Shown: positions 6,932 to 13,344 of the stretch, piece after piece | Layout of the letters: each line of letters opens with the position of its first letter | Numbering within the stretch: the first letter of the stretch is position 1 | Source of the DNA: Anaerolineales bacterium | Lineage (GTDB): Bacteria > Chloroflexota > Anaerolineae > Anaerolineales > UBA6663 | Direction of reading: 5' to 3' | NCBI GenBank assembly: GCA_016789165.1 | Contig: JAEURL010000149.1 | Coordinates: 1-13,344 of the forward strand | Length of the DNA: 13,344 bases | Position numbers and translations under genes: made by a program | The notes under the pieces: model-generated | What the model saw: only the letters and a program-made list of their open reading frames with translations | Database searches by the model: none | Told to the model about the DNA's origin: nothing

Positions 6932-7633
6932 ATGCTGCCGACCACTATCCTAGCCGCCCACCATCGCCGCAAGAACGCCGCCGGCTCGCACAGCGCCGAG
7001 GCCTACGCGCGCCTGAAGGCCAAGATCACGTCCTTGGAACTGCCGCCGGCCACGCCCATCGACGAGAACGCCCTGATGGCCGAGCTGGGCCTGGGCCGGA
7101 CCCCGATCCGTGAGGCGCTCCAGCGCTTGGCGCACGAGAACCTGGTGGTGATCTACCCGCGCCGCGGCACCCTGGTGGCCGACCTCAACCTGAGCGACCT
7201 GCAAAAGGTCTTTGAGCTGCGGCTGGAGTTGGAGCCCTTCACGGCCCGGCTGGCCGCCGAGCGCGCCGCGCCGGAGGAAGTGGCCGCCATGCGGGCGCTG
7301 CTGGTGGAACTGGAGGCCGTGCTGGCTGCCGGCGACCACCGCCAGCTGATCCTGTTGGACCACCAGGCGCACGCCCTGCTGGCCCAGGCCGCGCACAACG
7401 AGTTCCTGGAGGAGGCGCTGGACCGGCTGTACAGCCACGTCCTGCGGCTGTGGCACGTCTCGCTGCACCAGGTCAGCCGGCTGCCGCAGGCGGTGGCCGA
7501 GCACCGCGAGATCGTCGACGCCGTCCAGGCCCGTGACGGCGAGCGCGCGGCGCGCAGCATGCGCGCCCACGTGGCCGGCTTTCAATCGGAGTTCATGTCC
7601 GCCGCGGCGGCCGGGCCAGCGTCCCTGCCCTGA
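6932..7633 (+). CDS. GntR-family regulator with FCD ligand-binding domain
   Basis: The 233-residue protein has an N-terminal winged helix (about 20-85) with the typical LGLGRTPIREALQRL recognition helix (52-66) and a YPRRGTLVA wing (75-83). The all-helical FCD domain follows (about 90-220). The usual metal/ligand set of this domain is present: Asp143 and His147 (DHQAH), His191 (EHREIV) and His213 (MRAHV). Such proteins bind small carboxylates, often through a metal ion, and release DNA. It is divergent from the binding-protein gene and followed after 59 bases by the alcohol dehydrogenase gene, so it probably controls both directions through the palindrome at 6890-6899. Effector unknown; a betaine or its oxidation or demethylation product is a reasonable guess. 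Confidence 0.92.
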   Translation: MLPTTILAAHHRRKNAAGSHSAEAYARLKAKITSLELPPATPIDENALMAELGLGRTPIREALQRLAHENLVVIYPRRGTLVADLNLSDLQKVFELRLELEPFTARLAAERAAPEEVAAMRALLVELEAVLAAGDHRQLILLDHQAHALLAQAAHNEFLEEALDRLYSHVLRLWHVSLHQVSRLPQAVAEHREIVDAVQARDGERAARSMRAHVAGFQSEFMSAAAAGPASLP

Positions 7634-7659
7634 CGGCGGCTGAGACCACACCGTTTCCA

Positions 7660-7677
7660 GGCGGCCGGCCGGCCGCC
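7660..7677. other. Perfect 18-base GC palindrome before the dehydrogenase ribosome site
   Basis: GGCGGCCGG followed by CCGGCCGCC is a perfect 18-base palindrome ending three bases before the GAGGAG ribosome site (7681-7686) of the dehydrogenase. It may be an operator, may form a structure affecting translation, or may be only local GGCCGG richness, which recurs in other gaps of the window (for example 648-655 and 2459-2478). Confidence 0.4.
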
Positions 7678-7692
7678 CCTGAGGAGAACGCC

Positions 7693-8868
7693 ATGCCCAA
7701 AGTCCGCTCGTTTGAAATCCCCACCGTCATGAAGCACGGCCTGGGCGCCATCCAAACCCTGGCCGACGAAGCCAAGGCGCTGGGGATGAAACGCCCGCTG
7801 GTGGTCACCGACGGCGGCATCGTCAAGGCCGGCCTGGTGGAGCGCGTCACCGCCCCGCTCAAAGCCGGCGGCCTGGACTTCGCCGTGTTCGACCGCGTGG
7901 TGCCCAACCCGCCCATCGCCATCGTGGACGAGGGCGCCGACGTCTACCGGCGCGAGCGCTGCGACGGCGTGATCGGCTTCGGCGGCGGCAGCAGCATGGA
8001 CACGGCCAAATCCATCGGCGTGGTGGCCGCCAACGGCGGCTCAATCCTCAACTACGAGTGGGCCGACCCGCAGCCCATCAAGCAGCGCATCCCGCCCACC
8101 ATTTGCATCCCCACCACGGCCGGCACCGGCAGCGAGGTGACGCTGTGGGCCGTGATCACCGACCCCAAGCGCAAGATCAAGTTCAACGTGGGCGGCACAG
8201 CCGCCATCGGCGCCTGGGTGGCCCTGATCGATCCGGAGCTGACCCTCGGCCTGCCGCCGGCCGTCACCGCCGCCACCGGCATGGACGCCCTGGCCCACGC
8301 CATCGAGTGCTACACCTGCGCCTATGCCCAGCCGCTGCCGGACTCCACCGCCCTGCTGGCCATGGAATACGTGGCCAAGCACCTGCGCGTGGCCTTCGCC
8401 CAGGGCGCCAACGTGGAGGCGCGCTACGGCATGAGCATGGCCGCCATGCTCGGCGCGCTGGCCTACGGCACGGAGAGCGCCGGCGCCGCGCACGCCATGA
8501 GCCAGAGCGCCGGCGGCGTGCACGATGTGCCCCACGGCGCCCTGACGGCGCGCGTCCTCGGCCCGGTGATGGAGTTCAACTACCTGGGCGAGCCGGCCAA
8601 GTTCGCGCGCATCGCCCAAGCGCTGGGCGAAGACATCCGCGGCCTGAGCGTGTGGGACGCGGCCGAGAAGGCCGTCGAGGCCGTCTACCGCCTGACCGAG
8701 GAGGTGGAGATCCCCACCCTGCAGGAGATGGGCTTCCAGGAGGAGGAGATCCCGCACCTGGCCGAGATCGCCTTCGCCGACCCGCAGACCATCGGCAATC
8801 CGCGCGACCTGAGCAAGGCCAGCTACGTCAAGATCTGGCAGCGCACCTTTGAAATTGGCGCGCACTGA
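7693..8868 (+). CDS. Iron-containing (type III) alcohol dehydrogenase, possible choline dehydrogenase
   Basis: The 391-residue protein has full family length. It shows the dinucleotide-binding GGGSSMDTAK (97-106), PTTAGTGSEVT (140-150), and four predicted metal ligands: Asp198 and His202 in GMDALAHAIE, His267 in AAHAMSQ and His281 in PHGALTA. It should oxidise an alcohol or reduce an aldehyde with NAD(P) in the cytoplasm. A strong GAGGAG ribosome site (7681-7686) supports the ATG. It follows the GntR gene on the same strand and its 3' end overlaps the next gene by about 20 bases. In Bacillus subtilis the type III enzyme GbsB oxidises choline to betaine aldehyde; next to a betaine/choline importer and an MttB-like enzyme, a similar role is plausible here. 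Other members act on 1,2-propanediol, butanol or methanol, so the substrate is not proven. Confidence 0.93.
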   Translation: MPKVRSFEIPTVMKHGLGAIQTLADEAKALGMKRPLVVTDGGIVKAGLVERVTAPLKAGGLDFAVFDRVVPNPPIAIVDEGADVYRRERCDGVIGFGGGSSMDTAKSIGVVAANGGSILNYEWADPQPIKQRIPPTICIPTTAGTGSEVTLWAVITDPKRKIKFNVGGTAAIGAWVALIDPELTLGLPPAVTAATGMDALAHAIECYTCAYAQPLPDSTALLAMEYVAKHLRVAFAQGANVEARYGMSMAAMLGALAYGTESAGAAHAMSQSAGGVHDVPHGALTARVLGPVMEFNYLGEPAKFARIAQALGEDIRGLSVWDAAEKAVEAVYRLTEEVEIPTLQEMGFQEEEIPHLAEIAFADPQTIGNPRDLSKASYVKIWQRTFEIGAH

Positions 8869-9718
8869 GCCCGGCCCGCGCGGCGGCGCCCGCCTGGGCT
8901 GGACCCGCCACAGCCTGACTCTGCTGGGCGGCTTCCTGCTGACGCTGCTGCTGATCGGCTACGTCTGGTGGCCCCTGGCCGCCGACTATCTGGCCACCTT
9001 CAACCCGCGGTATCCGTGGTGGGTGCAGGTGGACTGGCTGCTGGTGGGCATCTTCCTGGCCATGTCCGGCCTGATCATGGCCGGCGCCGACCTGCGCCGG
9101 GATCTCCTGATCGTGGGAGTGGGGCTGGCCGGCGGGCTGGTCATCGAAGCCTGGGGCACCCAGACGAACCTGTGGCACTACTACACGCTCGAACGCCCGC
9201 CGCTGTGGATCGTCCCGGCCTGGCCGATCGCCAGCCTGGCGATTGACCGGCTGTACCGATTGTTGGACCGTCTGACAATAGACAGCGAACGATGGGCGGC
9301 GGCGGTCCGCATGCCGCGCTTTTCGGCCATCAGCCATCGGCCATCGTCGCTCGTCTATTGGCTCGTCTTCCCGGCCTTCTACGCCCTGCTGCTGGCCTTC
9401 GTCTGGCCCACCTTGGATAAGCCGTTGACCCTGGCGGCGCTGGCGGCTACGGCGCTGCTGATCGCCACGCCGGGGGACCCGCGCGCCGCCAACCTGACCT
9501 TCGTGGCCGGCAGCGGCCTGGGCTATTTCCTTGAACTGTGGGGGACCACCCGCGCCTGCTGGATCTACTACACCGGGGAGACGCCGCCGCTCTTCGCGGT
9601 GCTGGCGCATGGCCTGGCCGCCGTGGCCTTCTGGCGGACGGGCCAGTTATTGATGGCCCTCCGCCCGGCCTGGCTTCGGACTCCGCCGCCCGGACACACC
9701 GGCGTGGAGCCGCCCTAG
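8849..9718 (+). CDS. Polytopic membrane protein with internal two-fold repeat, unknown function
   Basis: I do not recognise this family. The frame starts with TTG at 8849 (or TTG 8855), inside the end of the dehydrogenase gene; no ATG or GTG is available before the first membrane segment, and overlap suggests translational coupling. About eight hydrophobic helices are visible: near 21-41, 62-80, 85-100, 119-138, 169-187, 192-206, 214-229 and 246-262. The two halves share a motif of identical spacing, E-x-WGT-x4-W-x-YYT-x-E-x-PPL, at Glu100-Leu119 and Glu229-Leu248, an offset of 129 residues. This is a duplicated four-helix unit. The linker between halves (about 143-170) is encoded by a repeat element (9276-9366) and looks foreign to the protein. 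The paired Trp/Tyr/Glu motif near the membrane face could bind a ligand or pigment; that is speculation. Distant similarity to carotenoid-pathway membrane proteins cannot be excluded. Confidence 0.75.
   Translation: MKLARTEPGPRGGARLGWTRHSLTLLGGFLLTLLLIGYVWWPLAADYLATFNPRYPWWVQVDWLLVGIFLAMSGLIMAGADLRRDLLIVGVGLAGGLVIEAWGTQTNLWHYYTLERPPLWIVPAWPIASLAIDRLYRLLDRLTIDSERWAAAVRMPRFSAISHRPSSLVYWLVFPAFYALLLAFVWPTLDKPLTLAALAATALLIATPGDPRAANLTFVAGSGLGYFLELWGTTRACWIYYTGETPPLFAVLAHGLAAVAFWRTGQLLMALRPAWLRTPPPGHTGVEPP
9276..9366. repeat. In-frame 7-nt-phased element forming a long imperfect inverted repeat
   Basis: The left arm (9276-9296, starting CAATAGACAGCGAACGATGG) is the near-exact reverse complement of the right arm (9340-9360), which read backwards starts CAATAGACGAGCGACGATGG. 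The right half is built of heptamers GGCCATC, AGCCATC, GGCCATC, GTCGCTC, GTCTATT and GGCTCGT (9325-9366). The whole element keeps the reading frame of the membrane-protein gene and encodes only the linker between its two homologous halves. Confidence 0.6.
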
Positions 9719-9754
9719 GGCCGGCGCCCCTGTAGAATTTAGGAAGTTTTGCCG

Positions 9755-9783
9755 TTGACAGACTCTTCCGGCCGGGGTTAAAT
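9755..9783 (+). promoter_or_regulatory. Promoter of the surface-protein operon
   Basis: TTGACA (9755-9760, perfect), a 17-base spacer and TTAAAT (9778-9783, four of six) lie in the gap after the membrane-protein gene. Transcription would start near 9790, giving a leader of about 127 bases before the ATG at 9917. Confidence 0.65.
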
Positions 9784-9789
9784 GGCCTA

Positions 9790-9912
9790 CACGGCCGATT
9801 CAAACTGAAAATCCGCGAAATTACTCGGATTTACACCGCCGCGAGGCGGCGAAGGCGCCTGGTCAGTCCACCAGGCGCTTCTGCCATGCACCGGCACGTG
9901 CCGTCAGAGGGA
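9790..9912 (+). promoter_or_regulatory. Structured 5' leader with three successive hairpins
   Basis: After the predicted start there are three hairpins in a row: AAATCCG (9809-9815) with CGGATTT (9826-9832); CCGCC (9836-9840) with GGCGG (9845-9849) around the GNRA-type loop GCGA; and GCGCCTGGT (9855-9863) with ACCAGGCGC (9870-9878) around a six-base loop. The last is followed by TTCTGCC, too weak a T-run for a sure terminator. A GAGGGA-type ribosome site (9907-9912) precedes the ATG. I checked the leader by eye against conserved cores of common riboswitches, including c-di-GMP-I, TPP, SAM, glycine and cobalamin, and saw no match. Confidence 0.45.
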
Positions 9913-9916
9913 AGCC

Positions 9917-12745
9917 ATGTCCACATTCCGCCGCCTGCTTCACACCGTGTTGAGCCTGTCTCTGCTGGCGACGTTTCTGGCTTGGCCCCAGGCCGTGCCG
10001 CCAGTGCAGGCCGCCGGCACGTACACCGGCACGGTTTACCAGGACTACAACGGCAACGGCGTGCGTGATCTGACCACGACCGCCGCCAATGACGGCGGTG
10101 TGGGCACCTATGCCTCCGCGGTGGATGGCCCGGTCACCAGCCCCGTGACGGTGACGGCCTACGACGCGGCCGGCAACTCCGTCTCCACCACGACGGCCAG
10201 CAACGGCACTTACTCCCTCAGCACGGCCAGCCTGGGCGCCGGCCCTTACCGCCTCGAGTTCACCAATCTGCCAACCGGCTTCCAGCCCGGCCCGTTCGGC
10301 TCCCAGAACGGCACCACCGTGCGGGTGGTGCCCAACGGCGGCGCCACCGGCATCGATCTGGGCCTTAACCGGCCCGAACAGTACTGCCAGAACAACCCGC
10401 AGATCGTCACCAACTGCTACGCCTTCGGCGACCAAATCACTGGCCCGCACAACGCGCTGGCCACGATCGAGTCCTTCCCTTACTCGGCCGGCAGCACCAC
10501 CCTGACCGGTATCGACACTCCCAATACGCACGCCACGACGCTGCGCGCCAACCAGGTCGGCACCACCTGGGGCCTGGCGTGGGCCACTACCACGCGGCGC
10601 CTGTACGCCTCCGCGTTCTTCAAGAACCACGCCGGCTACGGCCCCGGCGCCGACGGCGTCGTCAACACCGCCGATGATCCGGGCGCCATCTATGTCATCG
10701 ACCCGGCCACCAACGCGGTGGTGAACGTCTTCACCGTCCCGAACACCACCATCAACGGGCACGACACCAGCAACTACGTCACCGACGGCTTCGACGCCGG
10801 CTGGGACGCCACCGGCAAGGCCTCGCTGGGCGGCATGGATCTCTCGGACGACGAGAGCACGCTGTACGTGATGAACCTGGAGAACCGCAGCCTGTACGCC
10901 CTCAATGCCGCCACCGGCGCCGTCATCGCCAGCCAGCCGGTGCCGCTCAACCCGCCGCTGGACGCGCCCGCGCCGGCCACCTGCCCCAGCAGCGATGTGC
11001 GGCCGTTCGCCGTGCACGTCTATCGCGGCCAGCTCTACGTCGGCCTGACCTGCACCGGCGAATCCTCTCCGAATGCCGACTCTTATACGGACACCAACGC
11101 CAACGGCCGCTATGATCCGCAGCCGCTGCCCGGCTTCCCGAGCGGCGAACCCTTCGTCGACGGCGACGGCAACGGCATCTACACCCTGAAAGGCGACACC
11201 CGCTGGCTGCAGGCCTACGTCTACACCGCCACCGCCAGCCTGAATTTCGGCCCGAGCCCGGCCTTCCGGATGCGCCTGGATTACCCGCGCGGCCTGGTGG
11301 AGACCGGCAACTACGGCTTTGTGGAATGGCAGCCCTGGGTCGGGGGCTACAACGGCACGGTCGGCTCGAACACGGACCTGCTCATGTATCCGCAGCCCTG
11401 GCTCACCGACCTGGACTTTGACGGCAACGACTTAATTCTGGGCCTGCGCGACCGGCTGGGCGACATCGCCAGCGCCAACGGCCGCGAGGACCCGACCCCG
11501 GGCTCGATTGAACTGATCACGCTCTCGGCCGGCGACGTCCTGCGGGCCTGCGCCAACGGCAGCGGCTGGACGCTGGAGAGCGCCGGCCAGTGCGGCGGCA
11601 ACGGCGCGCTGCTGAACAACGGCCAGGGGCCGGGCGGCGGCGAGTTCTACCGCCACGATTACTACCTGCCCTACCACGACGAATTGGGCGTCGGGGCGGT
11701 GCTGCAGGTGCCGGGCTTTCCGGATGTGATCGCCTCGGTGTTCGATCCGCCGTTCTTCCAGTTATCTAACCCCACGCCGGGTGCCGGCACCTTTGACGGC
11801 GGCGCGCGTTGGTTGGCCAACACCTCCGGCACGTTCAGCAAGGCCTACCGGCTGTTCAACGGCAACGCCAACACCCATCCCACCGAGGCCCGCTTCGGCA
11901 AGGCCGCCAGCCTGGGCGACATGGTCGTCTTGTGCGACGCCGCGCCGATCGAGGTCGGCAACCTGGTCTGGCTGGACGTCGACAAAGACGGCGTGCAGGA
12001 TCCGGACGAGGCGCCCATCGCCAATGTCACGGTCCGGCTGTACGCCCCGAACGGCACCCTGCTGGCTACGGCCACCACCGACGCCAACGGCCAGTACTAC
12101 TTCTCCAGCGCGGCCGGCACCAGCACCAGCAACGCCGTCTACGGCATCGCGGGCCTGACCCCCAACACCAGCGGCTTCACCATCCGCTTGGATGACCCCA
12201 CCGACTACGCCGGCGGCGGAGAACTGAACGGCCTGAGCCCCACCCTGCTGGATTCGGATCCGGTCCCGGGCCTCAGCGCCACGCGGGACATCCGCGACTC
12301 GGACGGCCAGGTGGTGGGCGGCTTCCCGCGCACCACGTTCAACACCGGCGGGCCGGGCGCCAACAACCACACCTACGACTTCGGCTTCACCACGAACCCG
12401 ACCGCCGCGACGCTCCTGTACTTCCGGCTCGACCGGCTGGCCGGCGGCGGAGTGGCCCTCAACTGGGCGACCGCGGCCGAGGTGGACGTGGCCGGCTACC
12501 GGATCTACCGCGCTTCCGCCCAGGTCTTCGGCCAGGCGCAGTACATCCATTACACGCCGGCCGCCCGCGCGCCGGGCGGCAGCACCTACGCCTTCACCGA
12601 CACGCCGCCCGGATCTGGTCCGTGGTGGTACTGGCTGGAGGAGCTCAGCACCAGCGGCACGCCCACTTTGCATCCGCCCGTGACCACGGCCAGCGGCTCG
12701 CTGATCCAGCCTTTCACGCTCTTCCTGACGATGGTCCGGCGCTGA
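9917..12745 (+). CDS. Secreted SdrD-B-domain surface protein with FnIII-like C-terminal module
   Basis: The 942-residue product has a signal peptide (basic start, hydrophobic 8-22, likely cleavage after VQA at 32). An SdrD-B-type domain follows (about 35-150) with the calcium-loop-like DYNGNGVRD (43-51). The middle (about 160-660) has propeller-like repeats such as LYVMNLENRSLYALNAATG and GAIYVIDPATNAVVNVF. A second SdrD-B domain (about 679-825) opens with GNLVWLDVDKDGVQDPDE and closes with TYDFGF. The last module (about 832-925) is FnIII-like: VALNWATAAEVDVAGYRIYR and WWYWLEELSTSG. The chain ends in FTLFLTMVRR, with no LPXTG sorting motif. It is an exported, probably surface-exposed or adhesive protein; ligand unknown. 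Its stop overlaps the start of the peptidase-like gene by one base. The ATG is set by the signal peptide and a ribosome site at 9907-9912. Confidence 0.88.
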   Translation: MSTFRRLLHTVLSLSLLATFLAWPQAVPPVQAAGTYTGTVYQDYNGNGVRDLTTTAANDGGVGTYASAVDGPVTSPVTVTAYDAAGNSVSTTTASNGTYSLSTASLGAGPYRLEFTNLPTGFQPGPFGSQNGTTVRVVPNGGATGIDLGLNRPEQYCQNNPQIVTNCYAFGDQITGPHNALATIESFPYSAGSTTLTGIDTPNTHATTLRANQVGTTWGLAWATTTRRLYASAFFKNHAGYGPGADGVVNTADDPGAIYVIDPATNAVVNVFTVPNTTINGHDTSNYVTDGFDAGWDATGKASLGGMDLSDDESTLYVMNLENRSLYALNAATGAVIASQPVPLNPPLDAPAPATCPSSDVRPFAVHVYRGQLYVGLTCTGESSPNADSYTDTNANGRYDPQPLPGFPSGEPFVDGDGNGIYTLKGDTRWLQAYVYTATASLNFGPSPAFRMRLDYPRGLVETGNYGFVEWQPWVGGYNGTVGSNTDLLMYPQPWLTDLDFDGNDLILGLRDRLGDIASANGREDPTPGSIELITLSAGDVLRACANGSGWTLESAGQCGGNGALLNNGQGPGGGEFYRHDYYLPYHDELGVGAVLQVPGFPDVIASVFDPPFFQLSNPTPGAGTFDGGARWLANTSGTFSKAYRLFNGNANTHPTEARFGKAASLGDMVVLCDAAPIEVGNLVWLDVDKDGVQDPDEAPIANVTVRLYAPNGTLLATATTDANGQYYFSSAAGTSTSNAVYGIAGLTPNTSGFTIRLDDPTDYAGGGELNGLSPTLLDSDPVPGLSATRDIRDSDGQVVGGFPRTTFNTGGPGANNHTYDFGFTTNPTAATLLYFRLDRLAGGGVALNWATAAEVDVAGYRIYRASAQVFGQAQYIHYTPAARAPGGSTYAFTDTPPGSGPWWYWLEELSTSGTPTLHPPVTTASGSLIQPFTLFLTMVRR

Positions 12746-13344
12746 TGCGGCTGGCGCGCCGCGCGGCCGCCGGCCTGCTGGCCGGGGTGGCCCTGGCCGC
12801 GGCCCTGCGGCTGGGTCCGCCGGCCGCCGCCAGCCCGCTCGAGGCCGCGGCTCCGCCCGGCTTGCGCTGGGAGGCGGTGGCCGACGGCCTGCGCCTGGAT
12901 TGGCAGGCGCCCCCGGCCGGGGCCGCCGACGCCTACGCGCCGCTGTCGGCCCTGGTGGCGCTGCCCCCCGGCGCCGCGCCGCGCCTGGAAGTGGAGCGCC
13001 TCGTTGAGTCGGCCTCGGCTGGCCCGGCCGAGGCGCCGGCGGCGGAGGCCGCGCTGCAGATCGAAGCGGCCGGCGTAATGCGCGGCGTGTCCCTGGCGCG
13101 GCTCACCTTTTACCCGGCTCGGCGGCAGGCCGGCCGCCTGCGCCTGACGACGCGCGTGGAGGCCCGCCTGCTTTTCAACGCCCCGGCCGGCGCCCGCTCG
13201 TCCGAGGGCCTGGAGGCCGGCCTGGACGCAGTGCGCGCGATCGTGCTCAATCCGGCCCAGGTCTGGCCGGCGCCGGCCGCGCCCAGTGCGGCGCGCGCCG
13301 CTCCAGCGGCAGCCGTGCCGCGCGCCGTGATTGAGGTGACCCAG
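12745..13344 (+). CDS. Secreted gingipain-like (C25) peptidase propeptide region (cut by window edge)
   Basis: An ATG at 12745 shares its A with the preceding TGA stop and opens a frame that stays open for 200 codons to the window end. The start MRLARRAAAGLLAGVAL and a Pro/Ala-rich AAAS site indicate a signal peptide (about 1-30). The rest resembles the propeptide of gingipain-type C25 cysteine peptidases: ALVALPPGAAPRLEVE, then RGVSLARLTFYPARRQAGRL with a following LRLTTRVEARLLF strand, and near the end PRAVIEVTQ, which in relatives leads to a GLYR motif. No catalytic His or Cys is in the visible part, so peptidase identity rests on the propeptide pattern alone. Alternatives are another secreted protein that carries the same N-terminal domain. 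Very high alanine, proline and GC content is notable. Tight overlap suggests co-translation with the SdrD-B protein. Confidence 0.65.
   Translation, partial: MRLARRAAAGLLAGVALAAALRLGPPAAASPLEAAAPPGLRWEAVADGLRLDWQAPPAGAADAYAPLSALVALPPGAAPRLEVERLVESASAGPAEAPAAEAALQIEAAGVMRGVSLARLTFYPARRQAGRLRLTTRVEARLLFNAPAGARSSEGLEAGLDAVRAIVLNPAQVWPAPAAPSAARAAPAAAVPRAVIEVTQ

Noticed and set aside
9855..9885. Intrinsic terminator or attenuator in the surface-operon leader
   Set aside because: The stem is good but only TTCT follows, so termination is not supported well enough to call it as such.
9863..11017. Minus-strand open frame of 384 codons opposite the start of the surface-protein gene
   Set aside because: Low-complexity shadow; the sense frame has a signal peptide and SdrD-B motifs.
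11762..12673. Minus-strand open frame of 303 codons antisense to the surface-protein gene
   Set aside because: Gly/Val/Arg-rich shadow of a GC-rich gene with no ribosome site or motif.

Overview
The window is GC-rich bacterial DNA (GC-rich codon third positions, dense gene packing, long antisense open frames typical of high GC). Gene content suggests a Chloroflexota-like organism (Anaerolineae or Caldilineae type): an SdrD-B-type secreted protein followed by a gingipain-like peptidase, a C-terminus ending in a short hydrophobic FLxxVRR tail, 7-nt-phased intergenic repeats, and clear sigma70-type promoters, some very close to the start codon. This placement is inference from style and gene content, not from a marker gene.

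Region 1 (1-9718) looks like a quaternary-amine (choline / glycine betaine-type) uptake and breakdown locus. On the minus strand lie a PucR-type regulator (cut by the left edge) and, upstream of it, a non-pyrrolysine MttB-superfamily methyltransferase. Divergent from these is an ABC importer of the ProU/OpuA type: an ATPase with only one CBS-like motif, and a permease in which two permease domains are fused in one chain. The matching lipoprotein substrate-binding protein is on the opposite strand, convergent with the permease across a bidirectional terminator. Divergent from it is a GntR/FCD regulator, followed by an iron-type (type III) alcohol dehydrogenase and an overlapping polytopic membrane protein with an internal two-fold repeat. 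A coherent reading is: import of choline or a betaine, oxidation of the alcohol (compare Bacillus GbsB), demethylation by the MttB-like enzyme, with PucR and GntR sensing substrate or intermediates. No corrinoid protein, corrinoid reactivase, second methyltransferase or aldehyde dehydrogenase is in the window, so the pathway is incomplete as seen.

Region 2 (9719-13344) is an independent cell-surface unit: a good promoter, a roughly 125-nt leader with three successive hairpins, a 942-residue exported protein (SdrD-B domain, propeller-like middle, second SdrD-B domain, FnIII-like module), then, with a TGATG stop/start overlap, the N-terminal 200 residues of a secreted protein that resembles gingipain (C25) propeptides and runs off the right edge.

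The least expected signals are the 7-nt-phased repeats. One pair sits in inverted orientation over the stop codons of the two convergent transporter genes. Another lies in frame inside the linker of the membrane protein and forms a long imperfect inverted repeat. No CRISPR array, tRNA, rRNA, transposase or known riboswitch class was recognised.
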